Source: Sphingomonadaceae bacterium (GTDB taxonomy: Bacteria > Pseudomonadota > Alphaproteobacteria > Sphingomonadales > Sphingomonadaceae). Taken from it: a stretch of DNA of 16,943 bases. Below are positions 1-6,856 of the stretch, piece by piece. The position numbers and the translations under genes are program-made. Location of the stretch: the NCBI GenBank assembly GCA_004282995.1, contig SHLU01000025.1, positions 1 to 16,943 on the forward strand. The letters are read 5' to 3'. The notes under the pieces were generated by a model. That model made no database searches. It was given only the letters and a program-made list of their open reading frames with translations, and was not told the origin of the DNA. Within the stretch, counting starts at the first letter, position 1. Every line of letters starts with the position of its first letter.

Positions 1-463
1 CGTGATCGAGCGACGCTTCTCCATGCTGCCTGACACTGCCGTCGCTTCCCTGCGTATAGGTCATGCGGATCAGTTGGTGTCGGGCGATTGGCGTTGGCCA
101 GTTGCCTGTCAGAACTATGGCGCCGTCGACCGATCCGCCGGAGAACTCAACCGATCCCGGCGAAGATCCGACCCACTTCTGGTGCCATCTTCCGGTGGCA
201 GCATCGAGATGATTGAGGCTTGTCCCGCCCTGCCCGCGCAGCGGCATCCAGCTTTCCACCACGGCGCAACCATTGTGCTTCCGCTCGATCCGGCTGTCGG
301 CGATCTTCGCTTCCTGGCCGTTGGGATACACATCCCACTCGCCGACCCAGAAATCAAAGCCTGAATGTGCCTCGCTCGAACACGGCGGCGGCGCCGCAGG
401 AGCAGTCGGTGCGGCAGGTGCGGCCGAAACTTGCAGTAAGGCGGAGGCCAGTGCTTCCATCAT
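1..463 (-). CDS. secreted protein of unknown function, FDFWVGEWDVY family (C-terminus off window)
   Basis: This reading frame is open from an ATG at 463 through the left edge, so only the first 154 codons are visible and no stop is present. A GGGAGA ribosome site lies seven bases before the ATG; a second ATG follows at once. The N-terminus (MMEALASALLQVSAAPAAP) looks like a short signal peptide followed by an Ala/Pro-rich linker ending in Cys at about residue 32. The mature part opens with FDFWVGEWDVYPNG (about 38-51) and continues with tryptophan-rich, beta-strand-like sequence (SWMPLRG, RWHQKWVG, GNWPTP). Small secreted bacterial proteins with an FDFWxGxWxV opening are common and mostly uncharacterised, possibly with a lipocalin-like barrel; that fold is inference. 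The gene lies 45 bases downstream of the small 509-796 gene on the same strand. I do not assign a function. Confidence 0.72.
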   Translation of the reverse strand, partial: MMEALASALLQVSAAPAAPTAPAAPPPCSSEAHSGFDFWVGEWDVYPNGQEAKIADSRIERKHNGCAVVESWMPLRGQGGTSLNHLDAATGRWHQKWVGSSPGSVEFSGGSVDGAIVLTGNWPTPIARHQLIRMTYTQGSDGSVRQHGEASLDH

Positions 464-508
464 GCCATGTCTCCCGTTGCGCGGCAGGCATAGCAGAAAT
501 CTGCCGTG

Positions 509-796
509 TCAGTTGTCCGATTCTTCAGGAAAATCCGGCCGGTCGGCCAACGCCTGCACCTCGGCTGCGGAATACTCGCGGTCGCCGGCCTTCTCGATCA
601 CGTAATCCCCGCGCGATTCCTCGGGCAAGAGCATCAGGTGTCGGATCAACTCGGAAAAGCTGCCTCGACGCAGCGCCTTGGCACCGTCGAATACGCCGTC
701 ACCATCATCCTTGTGATGCAGGGCAGCGCGGTCATCCCAAGCGATTGTGCCCGGCTCTCGGGGGGCGTCGCCAAAGGCTGTCGGGTGGTCGGACAT
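509..796 (-). CDS. small acidic protein of unknown function (95 aa)
   Basis: I do not recognise a named family. The protein is 95 residues, cytoplasmic (no signal peptide or membrane segment), rich in Asp/Glu, with Asp/Gly-rich flanks (HHKDDGDGVFDG, about 27-38) and a better ordered core around RGSFSELIRHLMLLPEESR (about 44-62) that looks helical. It ends DRPDFPEESDN. Coding status rests on an unusually strong ribosome site (AAAGGAGG five to six bases before the ATG) and on its position in line with lolC and lolD, 51 bases after the lolD stop and 45 bases before the next gene. It could be co-transcribed with the Lol genes, but nothing in the sequence links it to lipoprotein sorting. An overlapping plus-strand frame (506-841) lacks a comparable ribosome site. 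Confidence 0.7.
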   Translation of the reverse strand: MSDHPTAFGDAPREPGTIAWDDRAALHHKDDGDGVFDGAKALRRGSFSELIRHLMLLPEESRGDYVIEKAGDREYSAAEVQALADRPDFPEESDN

Positions 797-803
797 GAAA
801 ATT

Positions 804-811
804 CCTCCTTT
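804..811 (-). promoter_or_regulatory. strong Shine-Dalgarno site of the 95-aa gene
   Basis: On the minus strand the bases read AAAGGAGG, almost a perfect complement of the 16S rRNA 3' end, followed by seven bases (AATTTTC) and then ATG at 796. It is the strongest ribosome site seen in the window and is the main evidence that the small frame is translated and starts there. Confidence 0.75.
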
Positions 812-847
812 GCCCGATTAAACGCGCAAACTGCAGGATAGGTCCGG

Positions 848-1534
848 CTATTCGAGCACACCTTCATGCAGACGCACCACTCGGTCCATCTTTTGCGCCA
901 GCCGCTCGTTATGGGTGGCGATGAGCGCGGCGCTGCCCTCACACCGGACCAGCGTTAGAAACGCCTCGAGCACCCGGTCGGCAGTACGTTCGTCGAGATT
1001 GCCGGTCGGCTCGTCCGCGAGCACCATCTCGGGCTTGTTAGCCAGACCGCGGGCAACCGCAACCCGTTGCTGTTCGCCACCCGAAAGCTGGCTGGGCCGA
1101 TGGTCGAGCCGTGCTGCCAGACCCAGCGCACCGAGCAATTCCTCAGCACGAACTGCCGCCTCGTCGCGAGTCTTGCCGGCAATCATCTGGGGCAGAATGA
1201 CATTTTCCAGAGCGTTGAAATCGGGCAGCAAGTGATGGAACTGGTATACGAAGCCCAGATGGTCGCGGCGCAGCGTCGTCCGCGCCCGCGAATCCGATTT
1301 CTCGGCCGGAGTGCCAGCAATGATGATTTCTCCGCCGAAGCCTCCCTCGAGCAGACCGACTGCCTGCAACAGGGTCGACTTGCCCGAGCCCGAAGGCCCG
1401 AGCAGGGCGACGATCTCGCCGGGCTGCACGGACAGGTCGACCCCGCGGAGCACATCGATCCGCACGTCACCCTGCTCAAAACTGCGCGTAACCTGGCGCA
1501 GTTCCACGACCGGTTGCCCGCCCTGCCTATTCAT
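848..1534 (-). CDS. lolD: lipoprotein-releasing ABC transporter ATP-binding protein LolD
   Basis: LolD is the cytoplasmic ATPase that drives release of outer-membrane lipoproteins from the inner membrane to the periplasmic carrier LolA. The 228 residues match the family length (E. coli about 233). Walker A is GPSGSGKST (46-54), the Q-loop is at Gln98 in the typical YQFHHLLPDFNALENV stretch, the ABC signature is LSGGEQQRV (150-158), Walker B with the D-loop is MVLADEPTGNLD (170-181), and the switch His is His208 (ATHNE). The ATG lies inside the end of lolC, overlapping by eight bases (ATGAATAG), which implies translational coupling with its membrane partner. MacB and FtsE are related ATPases, but the partner gene and the Q-loop region favour LolD. 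Confidence 0.95.
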   Translation of the reverse strand: MNRQGGQPVVELRQVTRSFEQGDVRIDVLRGVDLSVQPGEIVALLGPSGSGKSTLLQAVGLLEGGFGGEIIIAGTPAEKSDSRARTTLRRDHLGFVYQFHHLLPDFNALENVILPQMIAGKTRDEAAVRAEELLGALGLAARLDHRPSQLSGGEQQRVAVARGLANKPEMVLADEPTGNLDERTADRVLEAFLTLVRCEGSAALIATHNERLAQKMDRVVRLHEGVLE

Positions 1535-2768
1535 AACGTAGCACCTGAACCGGGTCGGTACTCGACGCCTTGAAGGCAGGATAAAGCGTGGCGAGGAAAC
1601 TCATGACCAACGCGAGAATGATGATACCGGCAATTTCCACCGGGTCCGACTTGGATGGCAAGGAGGACAGGAAACGCACCTCCGGGTCCCACAATTCCTG
1701 GCCCGTAGCCCAGGCGATGAAGGTCACGATCGATTGGCGAAAGTACAGTACCACTGCACCCAGGATTAACCCGGCCACAGTGCCGATTGCGCCGACTGTG
1801 AAACCGGTAGTGACGAAGATCTTGAGCAGTGACTGACGTGTCGCCCCCATGGTTCGCATAATTGCAATGTCTCGTGTCTTGGCGCGCACCAGCATCACCA
1901 GGCTGGACAGGATGTTGAACGCAGCCACCACCACCATAAAACTGAGCGCAAAGAACATCGCCACCCGCTCCACCTGCAAGGCTTCGAAGATAGAACTGTT
2001 GATCTGCTGCCACGTGCGGACCTCGGCGCGGCCGGTAAGCTGTTGTCGGAGCGGCTCCATGATCTGACCGACATTGTCAGCATCTACGGTCTTGATCTCG
2101 ATCATGCCGACGGTGTCGCCGGTCAGCAGCAGGGTCTGCGCATCGGCGATGGGCATCACGACGAAAGCCTTGTCGTAATCATACAGGCCAACCTCGAAAA
2201 TCGCCGCGATCTCGTATCCTATCTGACGCGGGACTGTCCCGAACGGCGTCGTGCGGCCGGCCGGGTTGATGATAGTAATCGTGTCTCCCACCCGCGCACC
2301 AAGGTTTTCAGCAAGGCGGGCACCGATGGCAACGACTCCGGCATCGGGTTCAAGGCGCGATAGATCGCCGAGCACGATATCGTCGGCGTATTCCTGGATG
2401 TCCTCATCGGTATTGCCGCGCACGAACACCGCTTCCACCCGCCCATTGAAGGTTGCCAGCAGGGGTTGCTCTATCAGCGGCGACGCATCAGTAACCCCTG
2501 GCGTCTTGCGCACGTCCTCCAGCACATCCTGCCAATTGTCGAGCCGCCCGCCGTAGGCCTGCACAATGGCATGGCCGTTCACGCCGACGATCTTGTCGAG
2601 CAACTCGGCACGAAACCCGTTCATGACGCTCATCACGATAACCAGCATCGCGACCGAGAGCATCACCACGCCGACACTGATCCCGGCGACGAGCGCGATG
2701 AAAGCCTCGCCCTTGCCGGGCAGCAGATAGCGTTTGGCAATGGTCCATTCAAAGGGATTGAGCAGCAA
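1527..2768 (-). CDS. lolC: lipoprotein-releasing system permease LolC/LolE family
   Basis: This is the inner-membrane permease partner of LolD, which extracts lipoproteins from the membrane and hands them to LolA. The 413 residues show the FtsX/LolCE layout: one N-terminal membrane helix (about 22-48, followed by SVMNGFRAELLDKI), a large periplasmic domain (about 50-265), and three C-terminal helices (around 270-297, 315-345 and 378-397), with the cytoplasmic coupling stretch TRDIAIMRTMGAT between the second and third and a VLRYE C-terminus. The start used is TTG at 2768; no in-frame ATG lies just upstream, and the following LLNPFEWTIAKRYLLPGKGEA matches the usual N-terminus, but the ribosome site is poor. 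Only one permease gene is present here, so the complex may be a homodimer (LolF-like) unless a second copy lies elsewhere. Confidence 0.92.
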   Translation of the reverse strand: MLLNPFEWTIAKRYLLPGKGEAFIALVAGISVGVVMLSVAMLVIVMSVMNGFRAELLDKIVGVNGHAIVQAYGGRLDNWQDVLEDVRKTPGVTDASPLIEQPLLATFNGRVEAVFVRGNTDEDIQEYADDIVLGDLSRLEPDAGVVAIGARLAENLGARVGDTITIINPAGRTTPFGTVPRQIGYEIAAIFEVGLYDYDKAFVVMPIADAQTLLLTGDTVGMIEIKTVDADNVGQIMEPLRQQLTGRAEVRTWQQINSSIFEALQVERVAMFFALSFMVVVAAFNILSSLVMLVRAKTRDIAIMRTMGATRQSLLKIFVTTGFTVGAIGTVAGLILGAVVLYFRQSIVTFIAWATGQELWDPEVRFLSSLPSKSDPVEIAGIIILALVMSFLATLYPAFKASSTDPVQVLRYE

Positions 2769-2942
2769 GAGAGGTTCCCGATCGGTAGCCTGAGGCCCCT
2801 CCCCTAGAATTGGCTGGCTCTCAGCGCAATGAAATTGGCGAGCTTAGCCCGGCTTGCGCCGAAGCGAGTTCACAACACTTGTAATCGTGCTGCAACATCG
2901 CCATTGGATGCCCACGACGATGCAGCAGCAGGCGCGTCCAGC
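2769..2942. promoter_or_regulatory. divergent intergenic region lolC / purF
   Basis: The 174 bases separate the divergent lolC and purF starts and must hold promoters for both directions. I found no convincing -35/-10 pair: TTGCGC at 2854 with TGTAAT at 2880-2885 is 20 bases apart, too wide. The purF frame stays open back to an ATG at 2829, but the 38 residues so added have no ribosome site and look unlike a conserved N-terminus, so I treat this part as leader. Confidence 0.4.
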
Positions 2943-4418
2943 ATGATCACAACACATCCATTCTATGATGAATTCGGCGACAAGTTGCGCGAAGAGTGCG
3001 GCGTGTTCGGCGTGGTCAACGCCGGCGACGACGCTTCAGCTGCGACGGCACTGGGCCTGCACGCGCTCCAGCATCGCGGCCAGGAAGCCGTCGGCATCAG
3101 CAGTTTCGACGGCACGCAGTTTTTCACCCGCCGCGGCCTGGGTCACGTGGCAGAAAATTTCTCGAGCCCTGAATCAATTGCCGAATTACCTGGGCACATG
3201 GCCTCGGGCCACGTTCGGTATTCGACCACTGGCGGCGCCGGCCTGCGCAATGTCCAGCCGCTTTATGCCGAACTGGCAAGCGGCGGCTTCGCCATCGCGC
3301 ACAATGGCAACATCTCGAACGCGCAAGCGCTGCGCAGCGAACTGGTGGAAAAGGGCGCGATTTTCCAGTCGACCAGCGACACCGAGGTCATCATCCACCT
3401 TGTCGCCACCAGCCGTTATCCCACCCTGCGCGACCGGCTGGTCGACGCGCTGCGCCTGGTCGAAGGCGCCTATGCGCTGATCGTAATGACCCCGCAGGGC
3501 ATGATCGCCTGCCGCGACCCGCTCGGAATTCGGCCCTTACAGATGGGCCGGATGGGCGATGCCGTGGCCTTCGCTTCGGAAACGGTTGCCTTCGACATTG
3601 TCGGCGCGCAATTTGAACGCCAGGTCGAACCGGGCGAACTCATCGAGGTCGATTTCGAGGGTAAGGTTACCAGCTTCCGTCCTTTCGGCGATCACCCCTC
3701 GCGCCCATGCATTTTTGAGCACGTCTATTTCAGCCGCCCCGACTCGGTGTTCGACGGGCGCAGCGTCTATGAGGCGCGCAAGGCGATCGGCACGCAATTG
3801 GCAATCGAATCGCCGGTCGAGGCCGACCTGGTGGTGCCGGTTCCCGACAGCGGCGTCCCGGCAGCCATCGGCTATGCGCAGGAATCGGGCCTACCGTTCG
3901 AACTGGGCATCATCCGAAGTCACTATGTCGGGCGTACCTTCATCCAGCCATCGGACAGCGCCCGCCATTCTGGCGTGCGGCGCAAGCACAATGCCAATCG
4001 CGGCCTTGTCGAAGGCAAGCGGATCGTCCTGATCGACGATTCTATCGTCCGAGGCACAACCTCGATGAAGATCGTGCAGATGATGCGCGATGCCGGGGCG
4101 GTCGAGGTGCATTTTCGCGTCGCCAGTCCGCCAACTGCGCATAGCTGTTATTACGGGGTCGACACGCCCGAGCGCGACAAGCTGCTGGCAGCGCGGATGG
4201 ATGTCGAACCGATGCGTTCGCACATCAAGGCTGACAGCCTCGCTTTCGTCTCAATCGACGGTCTCTATCGCGCCGTCGGGCACAAGCCGCGCAATAGCGC
4301 GTGCCCACAATTCTGCGACGCTTGTTTTACCGGCGATTACCCCACTTCGCTGACTGACCTTCGCGGGGAGAAAAGCGAAGGAGCGCAGCTTTCCTTTCCC
4401 GTTAATAAAGTCGCATAA
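2943..4418 (+). CDS. purF: amidophosphoribosyltransferase PurF (Bacillus-type, 4Fe-4S)
   Basis: PurF converts PRPP and glutamine to phosphoribosylamine, the first committed step of purine synthesis. With the start at 2943 the protein has 491 residues. It begins with an 18-residue stretch ending REE before CGVFGV, so Cys19 should become the N-terminal glutamine amidotransferase nucleophile after cleavage of a propeptide, as in Bacillus subtilis and unlike E. coli, where Cys follows Met. The PRPP loop is VLIDDSIVRGTTS (362-374). Four cysteines, C256 (RPCIFEHVYF), C402 (HSCYYG), C458 and C461 (CDACFTG), match the 4Fe-4S ligands of the B. subtilis enzyme in context and spacing. An ATG at 2829 would add 38 residues of unlikely sequence; neither start has a strong ribosome site. 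An SDR gene abuts its stop codon. Confidence 0.95.
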   Translation: MITTHPFYDEFGDKLREECGVFGVVNAGDDASAATALGLHALQHRGQEAVGISSFDGTQFFTRRGLGHVAENFSSPESIAELPGHMASGHVRYSTTGGAGLRNVQPLYAELASGGFAIAHNGNISNAQALRSELVEKGAIFQSTSDTEVIIHLVATSRYPTLRDRLVDALRLVEGAYALIVMTPQGMIACRDPLGIRPLQMGRMGDAVAFASETVAFDIVGAQFERQVEPGELIEVDFEGKVTSFRPFGDHPSRPCIFEHVYFSRPDSVFDGRSVYEARKAIGTQLAIESPVEADLVVPVPDSGVPAAIGYAQESGLPFELGIIRSHYVGRTFIQPSDSARHSGVRRKHNANRGLVEGKRIVLIDDSIVRGTTSMKIVQMMRDAGAVEVHFRVASPPTAHSCYYGVDTPERDKLLAARMDVEPMRSHIKADSLAFVSIDGLYRAVGHKPRNSACPQFCDACFTGDYPTSLTDLRGEKSEGAQLSFPVNKVA

Positions 4419-5132
4419 ATGACCGAAAACAAGCAACTTGCGGGCAAACTCGCCCTGGTGACCGGTGCCTCGCGTGGAATTGGCGCAGCGACCGCTCGCG
4501 CATTCGCGGATGCGGGCGCCCATGTCGTTCTGACCGGACGCGATGTCCGGGCACTTGAGGCCGTAGAAGACGAAATCCACGCCAATGGCGGATCGTCGAC
4601 TATCGCTCCTGTCGACCTGACCGAGCCCGACGGAGTAGCCCGCCTCGCGACGGCGATTGCCAGCCGTTGGGACGCTCTTGATTTTCTTATTCTATCAGCA
4701 GCTTATCTACCGCACCTCACACCGGTTACGCAGATCGATCAGAAGCAGTTTAATCGCGCTCTGACCACCAATGTGCTGGCCACGCAGGCAATGCTCGCCA
4801 ATTTCGATCCGCTTCTCAAGCGAGCAGATGCCGGCCGGGTCGTCGGTCTCACCAGCAGCGTCGGAGCGGAACCGCGCGCCTATTGGTCGGCCTATGCCTC
4901 AAGTAAGGCGGCCTTCGATAATCTGCTCGAAAGCTATGCCCGCGAAGTCGAGAAGATCGGCAATGTCCGTGTTGCCATCGTCGATCCGGGTGCAACACGC
5001 ACTGATATGCGTGCCCGCGCCTATCCTGGCGAAGATCCGCAGACAGTGAAAGAGCCCTCGGTCGTCGGGGACCGTATCGTCGCGCTGGTGCAGGAAGACA
5101 TTCCCACTGCGCACCGCGAGCGGGTCGGTTAA
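4419..5132 (+). CDS. SDR family NAD(P)-dependent oxidoreductase
   Basis: This is a classical short-chain dehydrogenase/reductase of 237 residues, a Rossmann-fold enzyme of unknown substrate. The dinucleotide loop is TGASRGIG (15-22), followed by TGRD (39-42); the Arg after the second strand suggests NADP(H). The catalytic set is Asn118 (TTNVL), Ser146/147 (LTSS), Tyr159 and Lys163 (YASSK), and VDPGATRTDM follows as in active members. The usual NAG motif after the fourth strand is replaced by SAA (93-95). The ATG begins on the base right after the purF stop (TAAATG), with no ribosome site of its own visible, so translation probably depends on purF. The arrangement implies a shared transcript but does not reveal a purine role; it resembles YciK-like SDRs only loosely. 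Confidence 0.9.
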   Translation: MTENKQLAGKLALVTGASRGIGAATARAFADAGAHVVLTGRDVRALEAVEDEIHANGGSSTIAPVDLTEPDGVARLATAIASRWDALDFLILSAAYLPHLTPVTQIDQKQFNRALTTNVLATQAMLANFDPLLKRADAGRVVGLTSSVGAEPRAYWSAYASSKAAFDNLLESYAREVEKIGNVRVAIVDPGATRTDMRARAYPGEDPQTVKEPSVVGDRIVALVQEDIPTAHRERVG

Positions 5133-5143
5133 CGGGTCTTAAC
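5129..5143 (+). promoter_or_regulatory. tandem TTAAC repeat before the PilZ gene (possible CtrA-like site)
   Basis: Two TTAAC motifs lie ten bases apart (5129-5133 and 5139-5143), the first overlapping the SDR stop codon, about 90 bases upstream of the PilZ start. The alphaproteobacterial CtrA consensus is TTAA, seven bases, TTAAC; here the gap is six, so the match is imperfect. Reported as a weak candidate. Confidence 0.25.
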
Positions 5144-5233
5144 GATCCATCGTCATAAGCGGGTAAACCTCGCCAAGCTATTCTCCTCGGGTCGCGCATG
5201 TGAGCGGGCACCGATGCAAGAGAATACACAACC

Positions 5234-5587
5234 ATGTACGATACCGATGATCGCTATGCCATTGCCGCGCAGGAGGATCGCTGCGCGCCACGCACGAAGC
5301 TGTCTATCCCGTCGCAAATGCGGGCATCTGGCGGGCGCCGGTTCCAGACCGTAGTGCACGATCTGTCGATATCGGGGTTCAGCGCGGCAGCCATCAACAA
5401 GATGCACGATGGTCAGGTGGTGTGGCTGACGCTGCCCGGACTCGAGTCGCTGATGGCGCGGGTCGTTTGGTGGGACAATTGTATTGTCGGCTGCGCCTTC
5501 ACCGATCTGCTCAGCCCGATCGTCCATGACGACATCCTGTCGCGCTATACAGGCCGAAGCGGGATGGTCTATCGTCCCTTGAGCTGA
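5234..5587 (+). CDS. stand-alone PilZ-domain protein (probable c-di-GMP receptor)
   Basis: The 117-residue protein is essentially one PilZ domain. It has the N-terminal RxxxR motif (Arg16 to Arg20, RCAPR) and the second motif DxSxxG (Asp43-Leu-Ser45-Ile-Ser-Gly48), which together bind cyclic di-GMP in characterised PilZ proteins. The rest (VVWLTLPG, ARVVWWDNCIVGCAF) has the hydrophobic alternation of the six-stranded barrel. There is no membrane segment or enzymatic domain, so it should act as a small cytoplasmic adaptor whose target (motility, exopolysaccharide or cell cycle) cannot be told from the sequence. It lies 101 bases after the SDR gene, enough for its own promoter, and converges on the serine hydrolase gene with only 15 bases between stops. 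Its ribosome site is modest (AAGAGAA). Confidence 0.85.
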   Translation: MYDTDDRYAIAAQEDRCAPRTKLSIPSQMRASGGRRFQTVVHDLSISGFSAAAINKMHDGQVVWLTLPGLESLMARVVWWDNCIVGCAFTDLLSPIVHDDILSRYTGRSGMVYRPLS

Positions 5588-5593
5588 ATCGTA

Positions 5594-5618
5594 GGCCTGC
5601 GGCTATGGCGCCGCAGCC
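5594..5618. terminator. stem-loop between convergent PilZ and serine hydrolase genes
   Basis: GGCCTGCGGC (5594-5603) can pair with GCCGCAGCC (5610-5618) around a six-base loop, with one bulged C. It lies across the two convergent gene ends, including the serine hydrolase stop codon. There is no T-run on either side, so it may help termination or protect 3' ends, but it is not a standard intrinsic terminator. Confidence 0.35.
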
Positions 5619-6829
5619 TTGGTCGGTTCCGTCATGATCGGCGGACCGCGCTTGTCGATGGTAGCCTGGACTGCGCGATAGAATTCCTCGCGCTCTGCCC
5701 CCACCCCTTCGCGATCCGTGGCTGTTGGCCAGTTGGAATTCGATGCGATCACCAGCTTTCGCGCTGGATCGATGAAGATGCCCTGCCCGAAAATTCCCTG
5801 CGCGGCGAAACTTCCGTCGTCATTGGTCCACCATTGATAGCCATAGCCCTTGCCCGGTGCGCCAATGTCAGCCTGCTTGGTCGTGGCGGCAGCGAACCAG
5901 CCTTCGGGCACGACGCGCGTATCGCCGACCATTCCGCCCCCCAGAACGAACAGGCCGAAACGGGCCATATCGCGGGTGGTCGCCTGGATGCAGCAACCGC
6001 TGATTTCGTGCCCGGTAGAACCAAGCAGCCAAGTCGCATCCTGGGCCATTCCGAACGGGCGCCACACCTTCTCTGAGAGATATTCGGCCAATGGCTTGCC
6101 GGTAGCCTCGCTGACCAGAACACCGATCAGGTTGGTTTCCCCGGTCTTGTAAACCCACTTCTCACCCGCCGGAGCCTCGCGCGGCAAAGTCCGCATATAC
6201 GAAACGGTGGCGTCCAGCCCATTTTCAGCCTTGTGATCGTTAAACCGCGCGACATCCGAATTGGGGTCGGTGTAATCTTCGTTCCAGCGCACGCCCGAGG
6301 TCATGGTCAGCAATTGCCTGATCGAAACGTCCTCGTAGGGCGATCCTTCAAGGCCCTTGATATATTTGCTGACAGGATCTTCGATGCTTTCAATCGCGCC
6401 GTCTCTCAGGGCCGCGCCAACCATCGTCGAGGTCAGGCTCTTGGCGACTGAAAAACTGGTCCACTTGCCGTCTTGTCCGAAACCAAGGCCATAGCGTTCG
6501 AGTACTATCTTGCCGTCATGCACAATCACCAGTGAAGCGGTGCGCTGGTTCTCGAAATAGGCATCGAGATCATAATCGAGTTGGAGCGGAAGTCCCCTGG
6601 GCAAGGGATATGGCTCGTCACTGGCTTCAATCGTGCGTGTCTCGGCCAACACCGGAAGCGCGTCCATGGCGCGAAATGCTGCATCGCGCTGCTCGACCGA
6701 CCAGAACAATACATTGCTGTCAGTGGGCAAGTTGGCGACCAACGCACGCTGATCGTCGTCGAGCGAAAGATAGCCGATGCCCGTGATGGCGGCGATAACC
6801 GCCAATGCGCCCAATACCCACTTGATCAT
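5603..6829 (-). CDS. membrane-anchored class C beta-lactamase-fold serine hydrolase, NylB-like
   Basis: The 408-residue protein starts with an uncleaved-looking membrane helix (about 3-22, WVLGALAVIAAITGIGYL) and then a periplasmic serine-hydrolase domain of the class C beta-lactamase/esterase fold. The nucleophile motif is SVAK (Ser127, Lys130) and the catalytic Tyr is probably Tyr227 in VYKTGETN; the 100-residue spacing is close to Ser112-Tyr215 of NylB, the 6-aminohexanoate-dimer hydrolase. Other NylB-like stretches are NEDYTDPNSDV, a cysteine pair in SGCCIQATTRDMARFG, YGYQWW and GIFGQGIFIDP. The family includes esterases, peptidases and amidases, so the substrate is open and beta-lactam resistance should not be assumed. 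A GGGGGAGA ribosome site precedes the ATG. It is the last gene of the four-gene minus-strand run, 26 bases after cfa. Confidence 0.88.
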   Translation of the reverse strand: MIKWVLGALAVIAAITGIGYLSLDDDQRALVANLPTDSNVLFWSVEQRDAAFRAMDALPVLAETRTIEASDEPYPLPRGLPLQLDYDLDAYFENQRTASLVIVHDGKIVLERYGLGFGQDGKWTSFSVAKSLTSTMVGAALRDGAIESIEDPVSKYIKGLEGSPYEDVSIRQLLTMTSGVRWNEDYTDPNSDVARFNDHKAENGLDATVSYMRTLPREAPAGEKWVYKTGETNLIGVLVSEATGKPLAEYLSEKVWRPFGMAQDATWLLGSTGHEISGCCIQATTRDMARFGLFVLGGGMVGDTRVVPEGWFAAATTKQADIGAPGKGYGYQWWTNDDGSFAAQGIFGQGIFIDPARKLVIASNSNWPTATDREGVGAEREEFYRAVQATIDKRGPPIMTEPTKAAAP

Positions 6830-6842
6830 GTGTTCTCCCCCG

Positions 6843-6856
6843 GGCGCAATTGCGCC
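6843..6856. repeat. 14-bp perfect palindrome between cfa and the serine hydrolase gene
   Basis: GGCGCAATTGCGCC is a perfect inverted repeat starting at the last base of the cfa stop codon and ending just before the serine hydrolase ribosome site. In RNA it forms at most a five- to six-pair stem with a tiny loop and has no U-tract. It may be a protein-binding site, an RNA element tuning translation of the last gene, or chance. Confidence 0.4.

Noticed and set aside
2..364. Plus-strand open frame of 120 codons at the left end
   Set aside because: The minus-strand frame covering the same bases has a ribosome site, signal peptide and a known motif; the plus frame looks random.
2829..2942. 38-residue N-terminal extension of PurF from the ATG at 2829
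   Set aside because: No ribosome site is present, and Bacillus-type PurF proteins have only short propeptides before the nucleophile Cys; starting at 2943 gives a plausible 18-residue one.
5603..6829. Beta-lactam resistance gene (AmpC-like)
   Set aside because: The fold is shared, but the sequence resembles NylB/esterase relatives with a membrane anchor, so a resistance call is not supported.
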